A program made the translations under genes and the position numbers. A stretch of DNA of 64,000 nt. Origin: Adenanthera pavonina. Lineage: Eukaryota; Streptophyta; Magnoliopsida; Fabales; Fabaceae. This document shows positions 1-12,109 of this stretch, one piece after another. The notes under the pieces were generated by a model. That model worked only from the letters and a program-made list of their open reading frames with translations. It was not told where the DNA came from and searched no databases. Position 1 is the stretch's first letter. Each line of letters opens with the position of its first letter. The DNA lies in the NCBI GenBank assembly GCA_026686845.1, contig JAIVEN010000037.1, positions 1,178,001 through 1,242,000 of the forward strand, read 5' to 3'.

Positions 1-1546
1 ACATCTCCTCACTCATGGACCGACAACTTATGTGCCCATAAAGATTTAATCCCTTGTAACAAACTCTAAAATAAAATTGCAAAGAATAAGAATCAAATTA
101 AAATGAATAAATGTAAAAACACAGGTAAGAAGTATTTGTGAGAGTGCGTATGGATAGTCCAATTCAACATCATTCCATATATACCGTACACAAATGTAAC
201 ATCATGAGAAAAGGAAAGACGTTCAGAACAGGTAAGCATCCACAAGTTATCTTCCTTATCAGTTCCCCAATCACTTGTGTGTCGGCCTCATGTCTTGGCT
301 CACCAAGCCACTTGTCTCACATGCCACAGAAGGAGAAACAAAGAACAATAAAGGAGACATTAGCTTTTGAAAAGACAATTTCCCATTAGACAAACTTACA
401 TTAGAATCTTCTCAATAGTTGCAAACATCCATATAGAGAAGCTCTAGTAATGATCAAGTCCAAACAAACTCAAATAGATAAGTTGAATAAGGAGAGATTG
501 TTTCACATCCTAAAACAACCCACACAAAACATGTAAACTATATGCTGGATAATGTTCAAGCTTGAAGACAAGCTCCACAAAAGTTCAAATCACTAGGCAG
601 CAAAATCACGTATGGGAACTTGAAGCTATTGTATAAATTATGGAACTAAAGGAATATTCCAACAGGAAGCTTCTAAGGGCTCCCACCAAGGCATCCAATC
701 CGTAAACAAAATATTAGCCCAACATATTAACTCAAACAATGAAGCTCGAATCAAGACTCATGATCAGATTTGTTCACGATGCAAAGTCTATCCCTTAAAG
801 TAGGAACCTAGGCCAAATAAAAACAAAGAGAACAGCTTACACACACATACACCAATAATAGGAGTCAGCAAACTTCAACCATGAGTGAGACAAACAAAGC
901 TACAGGGCCATTTAACAATGAAGATCTTGATTTAACTTTATGTCCAGAAAATGTCCACGATAGCAATAAGTGAACCTCATTTAGGTATTCTATCAAACAC
1001 TTGGCAAGAATGCTCTAAAGGAGGTACAGAACATGATATGTTCTTTTTACCCCTCTAACATTAACACCCAAATGAAAACCACCAACACAACTAATCAACA
1101 CACTAAGCATAATAACAGAACATTATTAAGCTTTTCAATACTCTAGAACTAAACATTGCAAATTAAGTCAGGACAAGATGTCATTACCTTTCAATATTCT
1201 CATAACTGGGTGCTTCTTCCTCCATCTCACATTGCAAATATTTCTTCTCGTCTCTCTCCCTCTCAGACTCCATGGTTTGTACCTCTCCTTCTTAACCGTT
1301 GCTTTCTTTTCCTTCTTTCTCTCCAAACTCAGATCGCTCCCCTTCTCCGTATTTCCTCTCAAACCAATGCTCGCTCCCTCTTCTCACTATCTCTCCAGTG
1401 CTCCCTTCCTCCAATTTCTGTTCCTCCTTTCCCATACGCTCTTCCCTCTCTTCTTCGCCTCCTTCTTTTCTCCCTAATATAGGCTGAATTCGTTGGCTGA
1501 GGTGAGGTCTGGTTATCAGAGAATCAGAAGGAATCTTTCTACTTAC
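1..1546. other. No recognisable gene; A-rich stretch, possibly intron of a minus-strand gene
   Basis: No reading frame here resembles a known protein. The plus strand is A- and C-rich, so the minus strand is T-rich, as plant introns usually are. It follows directly after the possible minus-strand splice donor at 1546. The pyrimidine-rich part at about 1210-1470 gives long open frames in several frames at once, which is expected from its composition and not evidence of coding. It could equally be decayed repeat. Confidence 0.3.
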
Positions 1547-1860
1547 AGCTATCAATTGACCACTTGATCCTCGAGCTCTTGGCCTCTTCTTCGTTCCCGT
1601 GTGTCTACGCCCCTGCATCACTGCTCTGCTTTGTTCTACTGTAACCCTTCATCACTGCCACACTTCAACTCTGGGCCAATGGTGACATGAGAGAAAGGGG
1701 GAGGTAGGTGAGATGTCCATTTCTTCCATAAGTTATGTGTTGTCACCAAGCTTTGCCTTTTCCAGCTCTGCCGTTTATCGAGAAAGAGGATAGGAGTAGG
1801 GCTTTTGGGGAGGTGAAAGCCAAATATTTCAGCATTTCATCCTTCAAATTTTTTTTTTAA
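1547..1860 (-). other. Possible first exon of an unidentified minus-strand gene
   Basis: Read on the minus strand, this stretch is CT-rich like a 5' leader. It then has an ATG pair near 1621-1616 opening a short frame (MMQGRRHTGTKKRPRARG...), ending in a good donor-like sequence at 1547/1546 (AGCT then GTAAGT). If real, the gene continues leftwards out of the window through a T-rich intron. I do not recognise the peptide, and the exon could be non-coding or fortuitous. Confidence 0.2.
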
Positions 1861-2269
1861 AATCTCTAAATTAAAATTTTGAGAAAATACCTTAATATTA
1901 TTGCAAGAGATTTTTTCGATAAAAAAAGGACATTTATTTTTGGAACTTCTTAATACAGATTGTTTTTTATGAACTATTTCACCCACTCAAAATCCCATTT
2001 TGAATTTCTAATGGCTTTTATATTTTCTTTTTCTCCTCTTTCTTTTTTTTAATTTTAGAAATAAAATTGGGATAAAGTCATACTTGAATTTGGGCTAAAG
2101 AAGATTTTAGGAAAAGAAACATTTTTATTTAGATAAGACAAAAAGAAGTGATAATCACAAAATTTATTTAGAATTTGAACTAAAAAAAGAAAATCTTGTT
2201 TTTCTCTATTTTTAAATTTTTTGGGTTTATTTTCTAAAAATAACTAGACAAAATACAGTGTTTAAACTT

Positions 2270-3910
2270 AGTTACTATCACATGGTAATTCCAATAGGTA
2301 ACCCCCTTCCAATGACCTGTGAAGGCCAACTCCGAGGTGACCACCCAGCCTTTCTTTCCACTAGTGATGACGCGGCCAAAAGTCATTATACTGATGGTTG
2401 GGCCATAATCCTCATTTCATTGAACCACCCAAATTAATGTCCATTTAGAGAAGATGCATTCGCAATTCACAGCCATCTGAATCTCCCGGCCACATGACTA
2501 TTATTTAGTGATAAGAATATCACAAGTCTCACCACCTGAACACAAAGCCCTGTATGTCATTTAGTGGATTGGCATATTACATGGTATTCGCCGACATCAT
2601 TACCCAACCATAGTCATGCTAAATTTGTATCATACTCAATGACAATACCAATATATCATGCTAATACCTCAACCATCATATATATATATATATATATATC
2701 TCACTATGCTGACACTACTAATCATACAAGGTATGAACATAGGGATGCACTACAAATTGTACATATATTATGCTTGATTCTCAAGTTTTACCACACATAC
2801 ATGTTCATCTAGCCATTTATCATTTTCTCATCATAGTTTCAAGAGAGTAAGGGTATAAGAAAATTTACTAGCCGTGCTATAAAGATACAGATCATTATAT
2901 ATATACACACATATATATGACAAGTTCAAAATATATGCACTAAATAAATGTTATTCCCCGGTTACCTCAAGTTACCCACACGCACACACACAACCATAAT
3001 AGGTTATCGAAGCACCAACTACATACACATAAAAAGGGATGCAACTAAATTAACATATGGCTTCTTAAGGATGAATTGAGACCCATAACAAACATCAAGC
3101 TGCCATAGAACCAATCAAGCTATCCAAAGCCCTTAATATCTGCAAAGCCCAATTTCTCAATATAACATAGTAGCCACTTACCAACGAACTCACTACTTCC
3201 AAATGCCTTCTTAGAGTGTAAGAACTTTAATTAAGCAAGCTCATATCCTACACAACCAATGTACACAAGAATCAAGTTATGACATAGCCTCCGATAGAAT
3301 CCACTTGGTGACCTAAGTTCAAACCCAACAAAATAATGAATCTAATAGCATACTCAGTCATATTTAAACTCAAAACAATTAACTAAGACCACCAATGCCC
3401 CAAAAATTTCATTCATCCAAAGATCCTTTTAGAAAAGTGGCTTTTCAAGTCGTTCACAATAGTCCATTGAAACATTTCAACGCAAAAATTTCAGCCAAAA
3501 CCTCAGAGAACTCAAAAATCCAACAAGACCCACAAATTTCTACCATGAACAAGGTGAGAAGAGATGAGAAGGAAGAGGAAATCACCATGCCTTAAAAAAT
3601 CAAGCCTCCCAGAGTCTAGGAACTCAAATCTCCAGCCCATAAGCACAAAACATAGCAGAGCCACCAAAAATCCTACTGTTTTCACTATTTTGATGCGGAG
3701 CTCAAGCTCCTTTTTTAAAGAAAATTTTGACCTGGTGCCACAAAGAGGCATACTAGCACCACAACGCCAGTGTCTTCTATCTCCAACATTTATTCGCTCC
3801 GTTTTTCATTCCTTCCTCTGGTCTTGGCTCCTCCACCCCTATGTAATTTCAATAGTGCCCCTTCATGAGTTCACTTACATGCCCAGAATAATTAAATTGG
3901 GGTTGTTACA
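2270..3910 (-). repeat. Probable decayed Ty3/gypsy (Tekay/Del-like) LTR, minus orientation
   Basis: On the minus strand it begins at 3910 with TGTAACAACCCCAATTTAAT, the TGTAACA-type start common in chromovirus LTRs. It then runs through a T/G-rich sequence with phrases (GGTGGTCACCTCGGAGTTGG near 2330) that resemble Tekay-type LTRs as I remember them. The left boundary is unclear. I found no primer-binding site, no matching partner LTR and no internal polyprotein, so it may be a solo or truncated LTR. The family assignment is from memory. Confidence 0.4.
2676..2698. repeat. (TA)n microsatellite
   Basis: About eleven TA units. It lies in repeat-rich, apparently gene-free DNA. Confidence 0.85.
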
Positions 3911-4669
3911 AGATGAATCTTGCATTCAGAAGGCTAAAGAAACACACATGCATCCTATGTCATTTTCAGCCCTTTTTTTTTTAATTAAATACTTCTAATG
4001 ATATGCTCAGTCTTATTGCCCTAAAGAAATTCCAGCATAGTGTACATTGAAAATAGGACAAATCTAAAATTTTTTATCAGTCCCAAACAAAGCAATTAAA
4101 CATCTTAGAGCTTTGCTATCTACCACTATTAATAATACCATCCACAAAGAGGCGAGGACACCTACCTAGGAATTTTGTAGAGCTACAACTACATTACAAA
4201 TGACTTATACAATATATAGTTGCCCACGCAAAATAATGTGGGCCTACCAAATGAATGCCAATCCACCCTTCTAAACAAGATCCTGATTTATACCTATTGA
4301 AATACCAAATATTCAATACATAAATAACATCCCAAAATTCAATGAGTAAATAACTAGACACACATATTTGGTTGATTAAAAACATAGCTTACAAAACACT
4401 ACCTTAATTACAATATGAATATATATATATATATATGTATATGTATACACACACATTGGTTATTCATGAAGGGAATCAAATAGGAGAAATACAGAGTTAT
4501 GAAATTCTTTAAATTTTTAAAATGTGTATACAAGAGTTTCCGAAACCAATTCTTTGAAAACCTCTCTTCAAAACAAATCTTTCGGAAGAATAATTTAAAA
4601 TGAGGAATTTATCATGGTCATGAAGCCCATGCGGATAAATCATACCTCTTATAAAAAAGTAGACATTTT
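3911..4669. other. No gene seen
   Basis: AT-rich sequence with a short (AT)n/(AC)n tract near 4419-4453. There are no long frames with family resemblance. It is probably decayed repeat between the two LTR-like stretches. Confidence 0.4.
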
Positions 4670-4975
4670 ATTTCTACTGAAATCCATTTAAATTGAAGGA
4701 TCCCATCAAAACTAAGTAACTATTGTGGTGTGCCCACATGGGTAAATAACCATTCTATCATGGTGCATAGTTCACATGAGTCTACTTAGTCCACGTGAGT
4801 CCATTGTGAGTTCTAACCTCACATAAAAATCCATTGTGAGTTCTAAACTCGCGTAATTACATTGTGAGTTCTAAGCTCATGTGATTCCATCATGCACGAA
4901 AATAAACCAAGGCACGCGAAGGACTAATGGAGTTGCTACTAGCAGCCAGGGTTCAGACTTTGGTCCCTCACAAAT
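4670..4975 (-). repeat. Short tandem motif array in LTR-like repeat
   Basis: The motif ATTGTGAGTTCTAA occurs three times (about 4802, 4832 and 4861), each followed by a CTCRC/CTCATG variant, preceded by related CACATGAGT/CACGTGAGT units. The surrounding minus-strand text resembles non-coding parts of gypsy LTRs, but no termini or target duplication could be defined. Confidence 0.45.
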
Positions 4976-5701
4976 AGAAAAAAAAAATTACCATTCATGT
5001 AGGGAATCACTTTAATCGATTTAGTAACTAAATGTTTCACATTTAAAATCAACAAAGTATTTGTAAAGTTTGTCAAAATCACTTCCATTGATTCTCTATA
5101 TATGGCTTCAACTAACAAAGCAAAACTTTTAGTGTAAAACTGGAATATTTTTTTAGTGCAGGCTAATACAATTCAAATTAAAGACGTAAGAAATTACGAT
5201 ACTTCTAAAAACAATGAAAATGCAATATAAATAAATAGTGTGACAACAGCTAATAATTTATGGAAATAAAACAAACTGATATCTCATTCTTTAGCTAAAA
5301 CAATAATCAACATTTTAAGAAGTCCAATAGTAACTATTTTAACCATCCCATAATAAAAGCGAATATGATTGTTGAAATTGGATGGCATAAAATATATATC
5401 AATAATGAGACGTAATCTACTCGCAGACATGCCAAGCTTTAGCATTAATCAATCACATACTCAACTCACTACTGCAAAAACTTGGAACATCTAGAGTAGT
5501 CAATTGCATATATGAAATGGTAGTAAATTTCATACTAAGATTAGCCCAAACCTTGAATTCAATCACTGTATGTGACATCATAATTTCACCATCTCTCTTA
5601 ACTTCTTATCTTTATGAAAGTGTCAAACAAACACCAACACTCACATGAATATGACAATGTAACACCATAATCCTACATGGTTAGCATACACATCACACCA
5701 A
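4976..5701. other. No gene seen
   Basis: AT-rich, with only short frames and no recognisable motif or repeat boundary. Confidence 0.4.
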
Positions 5702-6143
5702 GGTAGTCAAAGTCAAAAGGTGCACTCAAAGTGCAAGGCCTATAAAATGCCTAAAATGAGAGGCGCTAGAAAGGCACATGCCCTACTAAAGCAAGACACA
5801 ACAATAAAAGAAGATAATATGTAGAGTATAATATAAACTTTCCTATCATTAACCTACGTAATTTCTCAAATATAAAACTTTTCTATCTTGAATTAAAATT
5901 TATAACATTTAATGATCTTAAATCTTAATTCTTAAGTCGGAGAAAGAAACAAAACCTTTAAGTACAAATAGAAGCAATGGCAAGGTCGTGGCATAATGAG
6001 TAAACTCCATGATAACAAAAATAAAGCATAGTAAAACCAGAGCATGCACAAGGCATGCTTCTCTTCTTCCAGGGGCCAAAAGGCGCACACCTTCCACATG
6101 CGAGACAATGGGTCTGTTTTGCGCCTCGCCTTTGACAACACTG
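5702..6143. mobile_element. Non-autonomous DNA element with GTAGTCAAAG / GTTGTCAAAG ends
   Basis: The left end reads GTAGTCAAAGTCAAAAGG followed by GTGCA-type repeats. The reverse complement of the right end reads GTTGTCAAAGGCGAGGCGCA. Imperfect inverted ends with GGCGC-like subterminal repeats and no coding capacity fit a MITE-like element. No clean target duplication was found, so the superfamily is left open. Confidence 0.5.
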
Positions 6144-7140
6144 CATCACAAAACATTTCAATACAAATCTCAAACCTTTTTTCTTTAATTTTACCCTCTA
6201 CATTTAAACATCATTAACAAAGAGGCCATTAATTCTCCATCTCATAAGCATTAAACTAGTAACTCAAATTTTCATCAAAACCAGTTATGTATTACAACCC
6301 ATAAAACAGAATATATCAGCATTTTTTTAGCAATTTAACAAGTGCAGAAGAGTCAAATTACAAGATCAAATTTAGCATCATAATGCAGCAAGTACATGAT
6401 AAAATAGCTCGTTCAATTGTTGTCCCTTATCCCCACAGGACTAAGTCTTATATATAGCCCGAAAAGATATCCATTTATGATGTTAATTCACAACACATAA
6501 CAAGTCCAATGCTCAACCAAATTCCCAGCCAACTATCATCATTTCTAATAAGAAAATTAAATCACCCTCATGCACATTTCAACACACACTTAGTGTGCAC
6601 TCCCAATGCATTGTTATGTAGTAATCACAAAAGCATTCATATCCTTCTCCAAACATAATTGTATTAAAAATCAATCTAGGAGACCAACAAGTAGCATTTA
6701 ACTCAATTATATCAAAACCCCACTTTGCTCCTTCATTCATATCATTCCCCAATTAATCCCAGACCTAGGCTTTCCAAGATAGGCTTTAATAATTTAATTT
6801 AAATTAAGATTTTAACTCTAAGAACTTCGGAAACACAGATTGAAGTATAAATATGATAGTCTCAAGCTTCAACAAGAAAACCCCAAATCTATTGTCTCTT
6901 ATGTTTAAAAATGAAAGGTTAAGTGTTACAACCATAATTAGCTAGGCTTTAAATAAGAGTAAAATAAGGGGGAAATAGTAGGAAGACGGCGGAGATTGAA
7001 GAGAAAATCTTACCCTTCACCAACAGCCCCTTCTATAGCCAAAAATAGGTAAGAAAAAAGAAGGAATAGAGAATGACAATGATGCAACTAAAAGAATAGT
7101 GTTCGCCGACGGCCTACCAGAAAAGTGGGATGATGTCTGC
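6144..7140. other. No gene seen; possible old repeat
   Basis: A/C-rich plus strand with short frames only. On the minus strand a TGTAACAC sequence near 6930 resembles an LTR start, but no second copy or terminus was found. The GC-richer stretch at about 6990-7140 is not recognisable. Confidence 0.3.
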
Positions 7141-7245
7141 TTGGAATCAAGTTTTTATATAAAGATTAAGCTTTGATAAAGGAAATTGGGATTTAGGAAG
7201 TAAAAAACACTACTAATGATCCATTCACTTTTGAATCAAGTGCAA
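7141..7245 (+). pseudogene. Relic of aspartic protease exon 2
   Basis: This stretch aligns by eye with exon 2 of the intact protease gene at about 13240-13350. Shared blocks include TTGGAATCAAG, AAAGATT and GCTTTGATAAAGGAA, followed by the AAAAAAC region. Frameshifts and small deletions abolish coding. It lies about 5 kb upstream of the intact gene in the same orientation, so it looks like the remnant of another tandem copy. Confidence 0.65.
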
Positions 7246-7805
7246 GTTAATATTGTGGGGATTGGGGAGAAGACGCACAATATAAAGTTAGACTGAATAA
7301 GAGGTTTATAATTAAATAGAAAGACCCATAAATTTAATGCACGCTTTAAGATTTTGGGTCTAGATGTGATGTCCACTAAATTATATGCCTTATCCCAAAG
7401 TCCAATGAAGTTGCACAGAATGAAATATTCCCTTCGTCCAAAATATGTGATCTTTAGCTAATTCTACAAGAATTAGAAAAAATATTTTTACTCGTTAAAT
7501 ATATAAAAAAATACATTATTTTTTATAGTGCCTTTATTTAATATAGTGCATCCAAAGTTTGCTATTTCTCTTACATTCAATTATAAATAAAGTCAAAATA
7601 AAAAAGAACATTTAATATCTTAAAAGTTATCAAATGAGATTTATATTTTAAATAAAAAATTTTAAAAGATGAGTTATATTTTAAACTAGAACGAATATAT
7701 AATAACATGATAAGTAACTCACTTGGATATGTGTTTGTGTGTAGGTCAAATGTGAGGTTATCCACTAGTAAGCTATGCAATATTAAGATATATGTAGTTA
7801 TTATG

Positions 7806-8786
7806 TGCCTATTTGGATAAACAATAGAGTCATTGAAAAGCGCTTTTATACAGCGATAATCACTTTTGCAACCATATGTGACTAAGGGTGTACAAAGATT
7901 GAATAAAATTAAGTTAATAGTCAATTCGATATTTGGCCTTTGTAAAGCTGAGTAAGACTAGGTCAACCCGACATATAAGACCGGGATTGGCCCGATCTTA
8001 AAAAGTATTTAAAAATAAAAAAAATTAATTAATTTTATTTATTAATAAAAATATAATTACATTCATTCAAAATATATTTTCTTAAAAAATAATATTATAA
8101 CAAAAAATAACATTTGTTAATATTATAAATGAATAATCATGCATTATTTTTACCCAATATTAAGAAATCAGTTTAAAATTTTAAATAAAATTAAAAGATT
8201 GAATCCTTAAAAATATTCATAATAATAATAAAATCAATTTATTACATATAGTATATTAAGAAAAATATTATATAAAAATAATATTTATAAACTTTTAAAA
8301 AACATATCTATATATACTGGGATCGGATGAGATCAGGTCCGACCTCAATCTAATACCCAACTTGGCCCGGTCTTCGGGACCAACCCTATATGCCAAGTAG
8401 GACCAAACTTACCGAACTATCGGGTTAGTTGAATACCCTTATGTGACTATTTGGATAAAAGTTTAAAAATCACAGTATACCGAGATTTTATAGTTACATC
8501 GTGATTTTGTATGAGCGAAATTTTCTTAATGTTTTCTTTGAGAAAATCACTTTTTCCAGTTTTAAATATTTAATAAAAATATTTCTTTTCAAAAATAATT
8601 TAATTCCAAATATTTAAATTCAAAAATGATTTTATAAATAATATCCAAACAAAATTAATTTTCTTAAAATCACTTTTTAAAAAAAATTTCCAAACAGAAA
8701 TCACTATAAAATAAACTTACCTTTAATCAAAATCAATTTTTAAAATAATTTTATGTAAAAATTCTTTTATCCAATCCAAACAGGCA
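7806..8786. mobile_element. Outer foldback MITE, about 1 kb including a nested element
   Basis: The left end reads TGCCTATTTGGATAAAC. The reverse complement of the right end reads TGCCTGTTTGGATTGGAT. Such GCCTGTTTGGAT ends are typical of non-autonomous hAT-like plant elements. The interior is non-coding, AT-rich and partly self-complementary. No exact target duplication is visible, but the protease 3' flank continues on both sides, which supports these boundaries. Confidence 0.6.
7884..8440. mobile_element. Nested hAT-like MITE with 8-bp target duplication
   Basis: A 557-bp element with inverted ends AAGGGTGTACAAA and (reverse complement of the right end) AAGGGTATTCAAC. It is flanked by exact 8-bp copies of ATGTGACT at 7876-7883 and 8441-8448. 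It has subterminal CCCGGTC/CCCGATC-type repeats and no coding capacity. TIR type and TSD length fit the hAT superfamily. It sits inside the larger foldback element, so it is the younger insertion. Confidence 0.75.
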
Positions 8787-8995
8787 ATATATGGTAAATA
8801 AAGCACTTGGCATTATACGCAGCTTTCCATGTTTCTATCTGATCGATTTGTGATAATGTTATATTATTGTTACTAAGGTTCAACAATGTTTCCGTGGAAA
8901 AAAAAAAAGTGTTTCCAAACATTTGGAATAATTTGTTTGCATAAATTAAACTTTTTTTCAAGCCATTCTATGAATATGTGTGATCTTACTTTGAT

Positions 8996-9216
8996 CCTGA
9001 TATATCTGCTTCTTCACCCAATTTCAATTTAGCAGGGAACTGGCTGGATAATTATGCATTATATAAAATTTAACAAATTTTATAATTTATGTGTAGTGAA
9101 ACTAGCTATAAATTCTATATTTAAAAAAATAATATATAGAAATTGAAAGATAAGGAAGCAAACAGTGAGAGTGTTTATGACCCATTTGAGGGCCAGTTGT
9201 GAAACTAAGGGTAATG
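8996..9216 (-). pseudogene. Relic of aspartic protease exon 1, inverted and interrupted
   Basis: 8996-9048 and 9143-9216 match, in the same plus-strand reading, the minus-strand gene at about 17450-17505 and 17500-17570. Shared blocks include TGCTTCTTCACCCAATTTCA, GATAAGGAA and CCAGTTGTGAAACTAAGGG (the coding strand encodes the SQLGP/KLKLGEEA region). About 95 bp of unrelated AT-rich sequence separates the two blocks. It is non-coding now. Confidence 0.65.
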
Positions 9217-9242
9217 ATAAAATTGCTGATTATTTTAGTTTA

Positions 9243-9365
9243 TATCAGGCGTCCTCATTGGATAAAAGACAGTACAAAACGGGTAGCAATGGAAACAGTT
9301 ATTGATTCTGGGATGACGGCAATTCCATCTATTTTGTTAATTACAAGCTTCAAAATTTTAGTCTT
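9243..9365 (+). pseudogene. Relic of aspartic protease exon 2 (catalytic motif region)
   Basis: After an acceptor-like ATATCAG, the sequence follows exon 2 of the family: CATTGGATAAAAGAC, then a frame reading TVIDSGMTAIPS, which keeps the second catalytic Asp-Ser-Gly. The following helix is frameshifted. It lies next to the exon 1 relic but in the opposite orientation, so the ancestral copy was broken and partly inverted. Confidence 0.65.
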
Positions 9366-11990
9366 ACCTAGGAAAATTTATAAACATGGATGAAAAGCTT
9401 GTCTGTCTCAATTAAATTATCTAGCGTATTTTTTTCCCGCATTGTTTATTCTTTTTTGAACCAAATGGTGGATTAAACTGGTGTGCTTATGGTTATGTGT
9501 CAGACATCCTATGCATTATTTATTCTATAACTTACTTTTTGTTATTAATGTTGTTAACTCATTTTCATATTTAAAATCCACATAGTTTATTCTTATGTGA
9601 CAAAAACACTTAAGTCTATGAGTTTGAGTGCATAAAGTCTTTTTTCGTTATTCTAAATATTTCCCAGAACATATCTAGTTCAGATTAAGTGATCCTAAGA
9701 AATAGTCCGACAGTCCGAGTGACCGGTTCATACTTATGACTAGTTCAAAATTATTTGGATTGAATCATTGAATATAGTTGAATTCTATATAATTTATAAA
9801 GTGGATGTATAATTGTTTGTCTATAATATTAATTATGGACAATATCAGTTGATCAGTTGAGTGATATCATTTAATGGAAACTGCAAGGTAGGCAAGAATG
9901 TCATTTTTTGGGCTTAATTTGTAAGCTTTTAGAGAAATCTTAATTGAGAAGAATGTGAATTTAACAAATATTAGTTAATTTAGTTACGCAAGTTATTAAT
10001 CAACTTTATTTTACTGTGACTGACTTCAGCACAATCCATATATAGTAAAGTCAAATTATCAAGAAATTAAGTTTCCTTGTATGTTTGACGAAATCAAATC
10101 CTGATCCTCAAGTTGATAGCTTTTCAAGATATGTAAATGCATTTGCTTAAATAAAATAATGCATTTTATGTTGTATTGTTAGGATATCATGCTTCATTGA
10201 TAAATTACAACGAATGTTGAATCAATATTAAATTTTATGAGTTAAATAAACAAATCGATTTTATGACGGAATATTTATTGAATTTCTAATTGACTGACCA
10301 ATTCAATTTGGTTTTTATAATTAAAATAAATTTATTTACAATTGATTTTCGTTAGGTTTGGTTTTTATTTAATTATTGTTTTTCAAATCACACCCAAGTT
10401 TAAGCCAATTAAGTTGTTTTAACATAATACTCTGATTACTCTCCCCTCCTTTAAAGAAAAACAGAATGATTTAAGGTTTTCAAACTAACTAAGAAGTTAT
10501 TAAATGATTTATATTATTACAAAATTTAATAATATTTTGTTAAAATGTCATTAATTTAAATGCTCTATTTCATATTAATGAAGGGTAAAAGAGTAAAAAA
10601 AAAAGAAAAATACTTATATCATTTTCCTTATGTATTTTTCTTATTATTTTTTAATTATAAATTAACATGTGGAGTATTTTTTAATATAGTGTAGATTTAT
10701 TCATTAATTATATATTAAAAATATTAACTTCTTAAACTTAAAAAAATTTAAAAAGTCTACATGTTAAATTTTAATTAAAGAATAATATAAAAAATATATA
10801 AGAAAAACATATAAGTTTAATCTAAGAAATAATTAATAGTTCATTGAAATTTTAAAATAGTAAATATTTTGAAAAATCACAAATTCTTTGGAGTGACAAT
10901 TTTTATAAATCAAAAGGAGTAAAAAAGTTGAATGTAATCTTAAAAATAATGTGTATTTTTGTGAAAATAATAAACAAATGACGATCAATGTCCTTATAAT
11001 TTAACCGAATTCAAAGACGAGGGGATTATTTCTCCAGTTAAAGACAATATAAATTATATATAATTTGAGATAAAGAGTTATACACAATGAGATACTGAGA
11101 ATTAGTTGCATACTAGTAGAATAAATATCCATAAACTAATAGCAGTTAAGTTAAGTATTAAAGGACTTAACAGTGCTTTAAGCCAGATTTTAAATTTAAG
11201 TTATATAGATGGAAAAAATTATATTGGGAGGGTTATCCCTATTTGGGCCAAAAAAATGCTCAAATATGACAAGATCAATAATACCGGATACCAAATAACC
11301 ATAAAAAAATAGATAGTAATTATGCAAATTCAATCTTTGCCTAGTGAATAATATTTGAGAATTCTTCCCCTCAGAATTCTTCTACTTCTCCTTCCATTTT
11401 TCCTTCTTTCTCCCTTATTTTTCCCAGCTTTTCCTACTTCACACATGCTAATAAATTTATATATATGTCAGTTAGATCTGGTTCATTGTTAGATCATATA
11501 TAGGTTCTCCCTTTTGTTTTTGTTTTCTTTCTTTTTTTAATTTTTTCTTTGATTGGGTCAAATTAATATTTGGATCATACTCTTCCAATACGTCATATAT
11601 GTTGACAATAAACACATTCATAGTCACTAACTACAACTAAATGTTTGGTGAAAAGAAAATGGACTTAAAAAACAAAGAAAGAGAAAGAAAATATATCTTA
11701 ATATGTTTAATAGTTAATTATAGCACTTTCATTAAAAATTAGAATGTGTTTGATAATTAATAATAACTCTTCTATTGGAAAACCAAACACATGATGGATT
11801 TCACTCTCCTTTCTTTTTTGAAACTCATTTTCTTTGTAACAAATGAAATAATAGCTCCCTTCAAGCATATTTAATTTTAATAAGATATAAAAAATGGAAC
11901 ATCATAAACAACAATTTGTGGATAAGTTCAAAATCTTGTGGAGCTGGTTAATTATTCAATCGTCCATGTCGCATATAATATTACTAATGT
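9366..11990. other. Intergenic; no gene seen, one inverted repeat
   Basis: Very AT-rich. Arms at about 10628-10690 and 10740-10810 are imperfectly complementary (shared core TTAACATGTGGA versus TCTACATGTTAA), which suggests a small foldback element. The stretch 11637-11800 has weak TGTTTGG-type inverted ends. A pyrimidine-rich tract lies at 11366-11440. No frame resembles a protein family. Confidence 0.4.
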
Positions 11991-12014
11991 CTACAATACG
12001 TCCCCGGCATCTTT

Positions 12015-12023
12015 CTATAAATT
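12015..12023 (+). promoter_or_regulatory. TATA box of the first aspartic protease gene
   Basis: CTATAAATT lies about 90 bp upstream of the start codon, the usual spacing for a plant gene with a short leader of roughly 60 nt. Assigned from sequence and position only. Confidence 0.6.
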
Positions 12024-12109
12024 GAGGCACCTCCATGCTCCTTTGTCAATCCAAACCACTATTGTTTTCCTCTTCCAAATTAAATTAATCAGAACAATAC
12101 TCTTCAAAC

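Larger units (their letters stand above)
7697..8830 (+). repeat. Paralogous 3' flank of an aspartic protease copy, interrupted by transposons
   Basis: 7697-7803 resembles the downstream flank of the intact protease gene at about 13615-13740 (ACTTGGATATG, GTGTAGGTCAAATGTGA). After a transposon insertion (7806-8786), the similarity resumes at 8787-8830 (AAAGCACTTGGCATT, compare 13790). The two halves are therefore one ancestral flank split by an insertion. This supports reading 7141-8830 as the remains of one lost gene copy. Confidence 0.55.

Noticed and set aside
1156..1621. Several overlapping open frames on both strands, rich in Ser/Leu/Phe or Glu/Arg
   Set aside because: The DNA is pyrimidine-rich, so stops are rare in many frames at once. 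No family motif appears; only the possible exon ending at 1547 was kept, at low confidence.
4780..4880. CRISPR-like array from the repeated TTGTGAGTTCTAA units
   Set aside because: Only three imperfect units with spacers of about 16 bp in a plant nuclear repeat; it is an LTR-internal tandem repeat.
11106..11312. A 68-residue frame upstream of protease copy A
   Set aside because: AT-rich, no domain and no splice or promoter context; chance frame.
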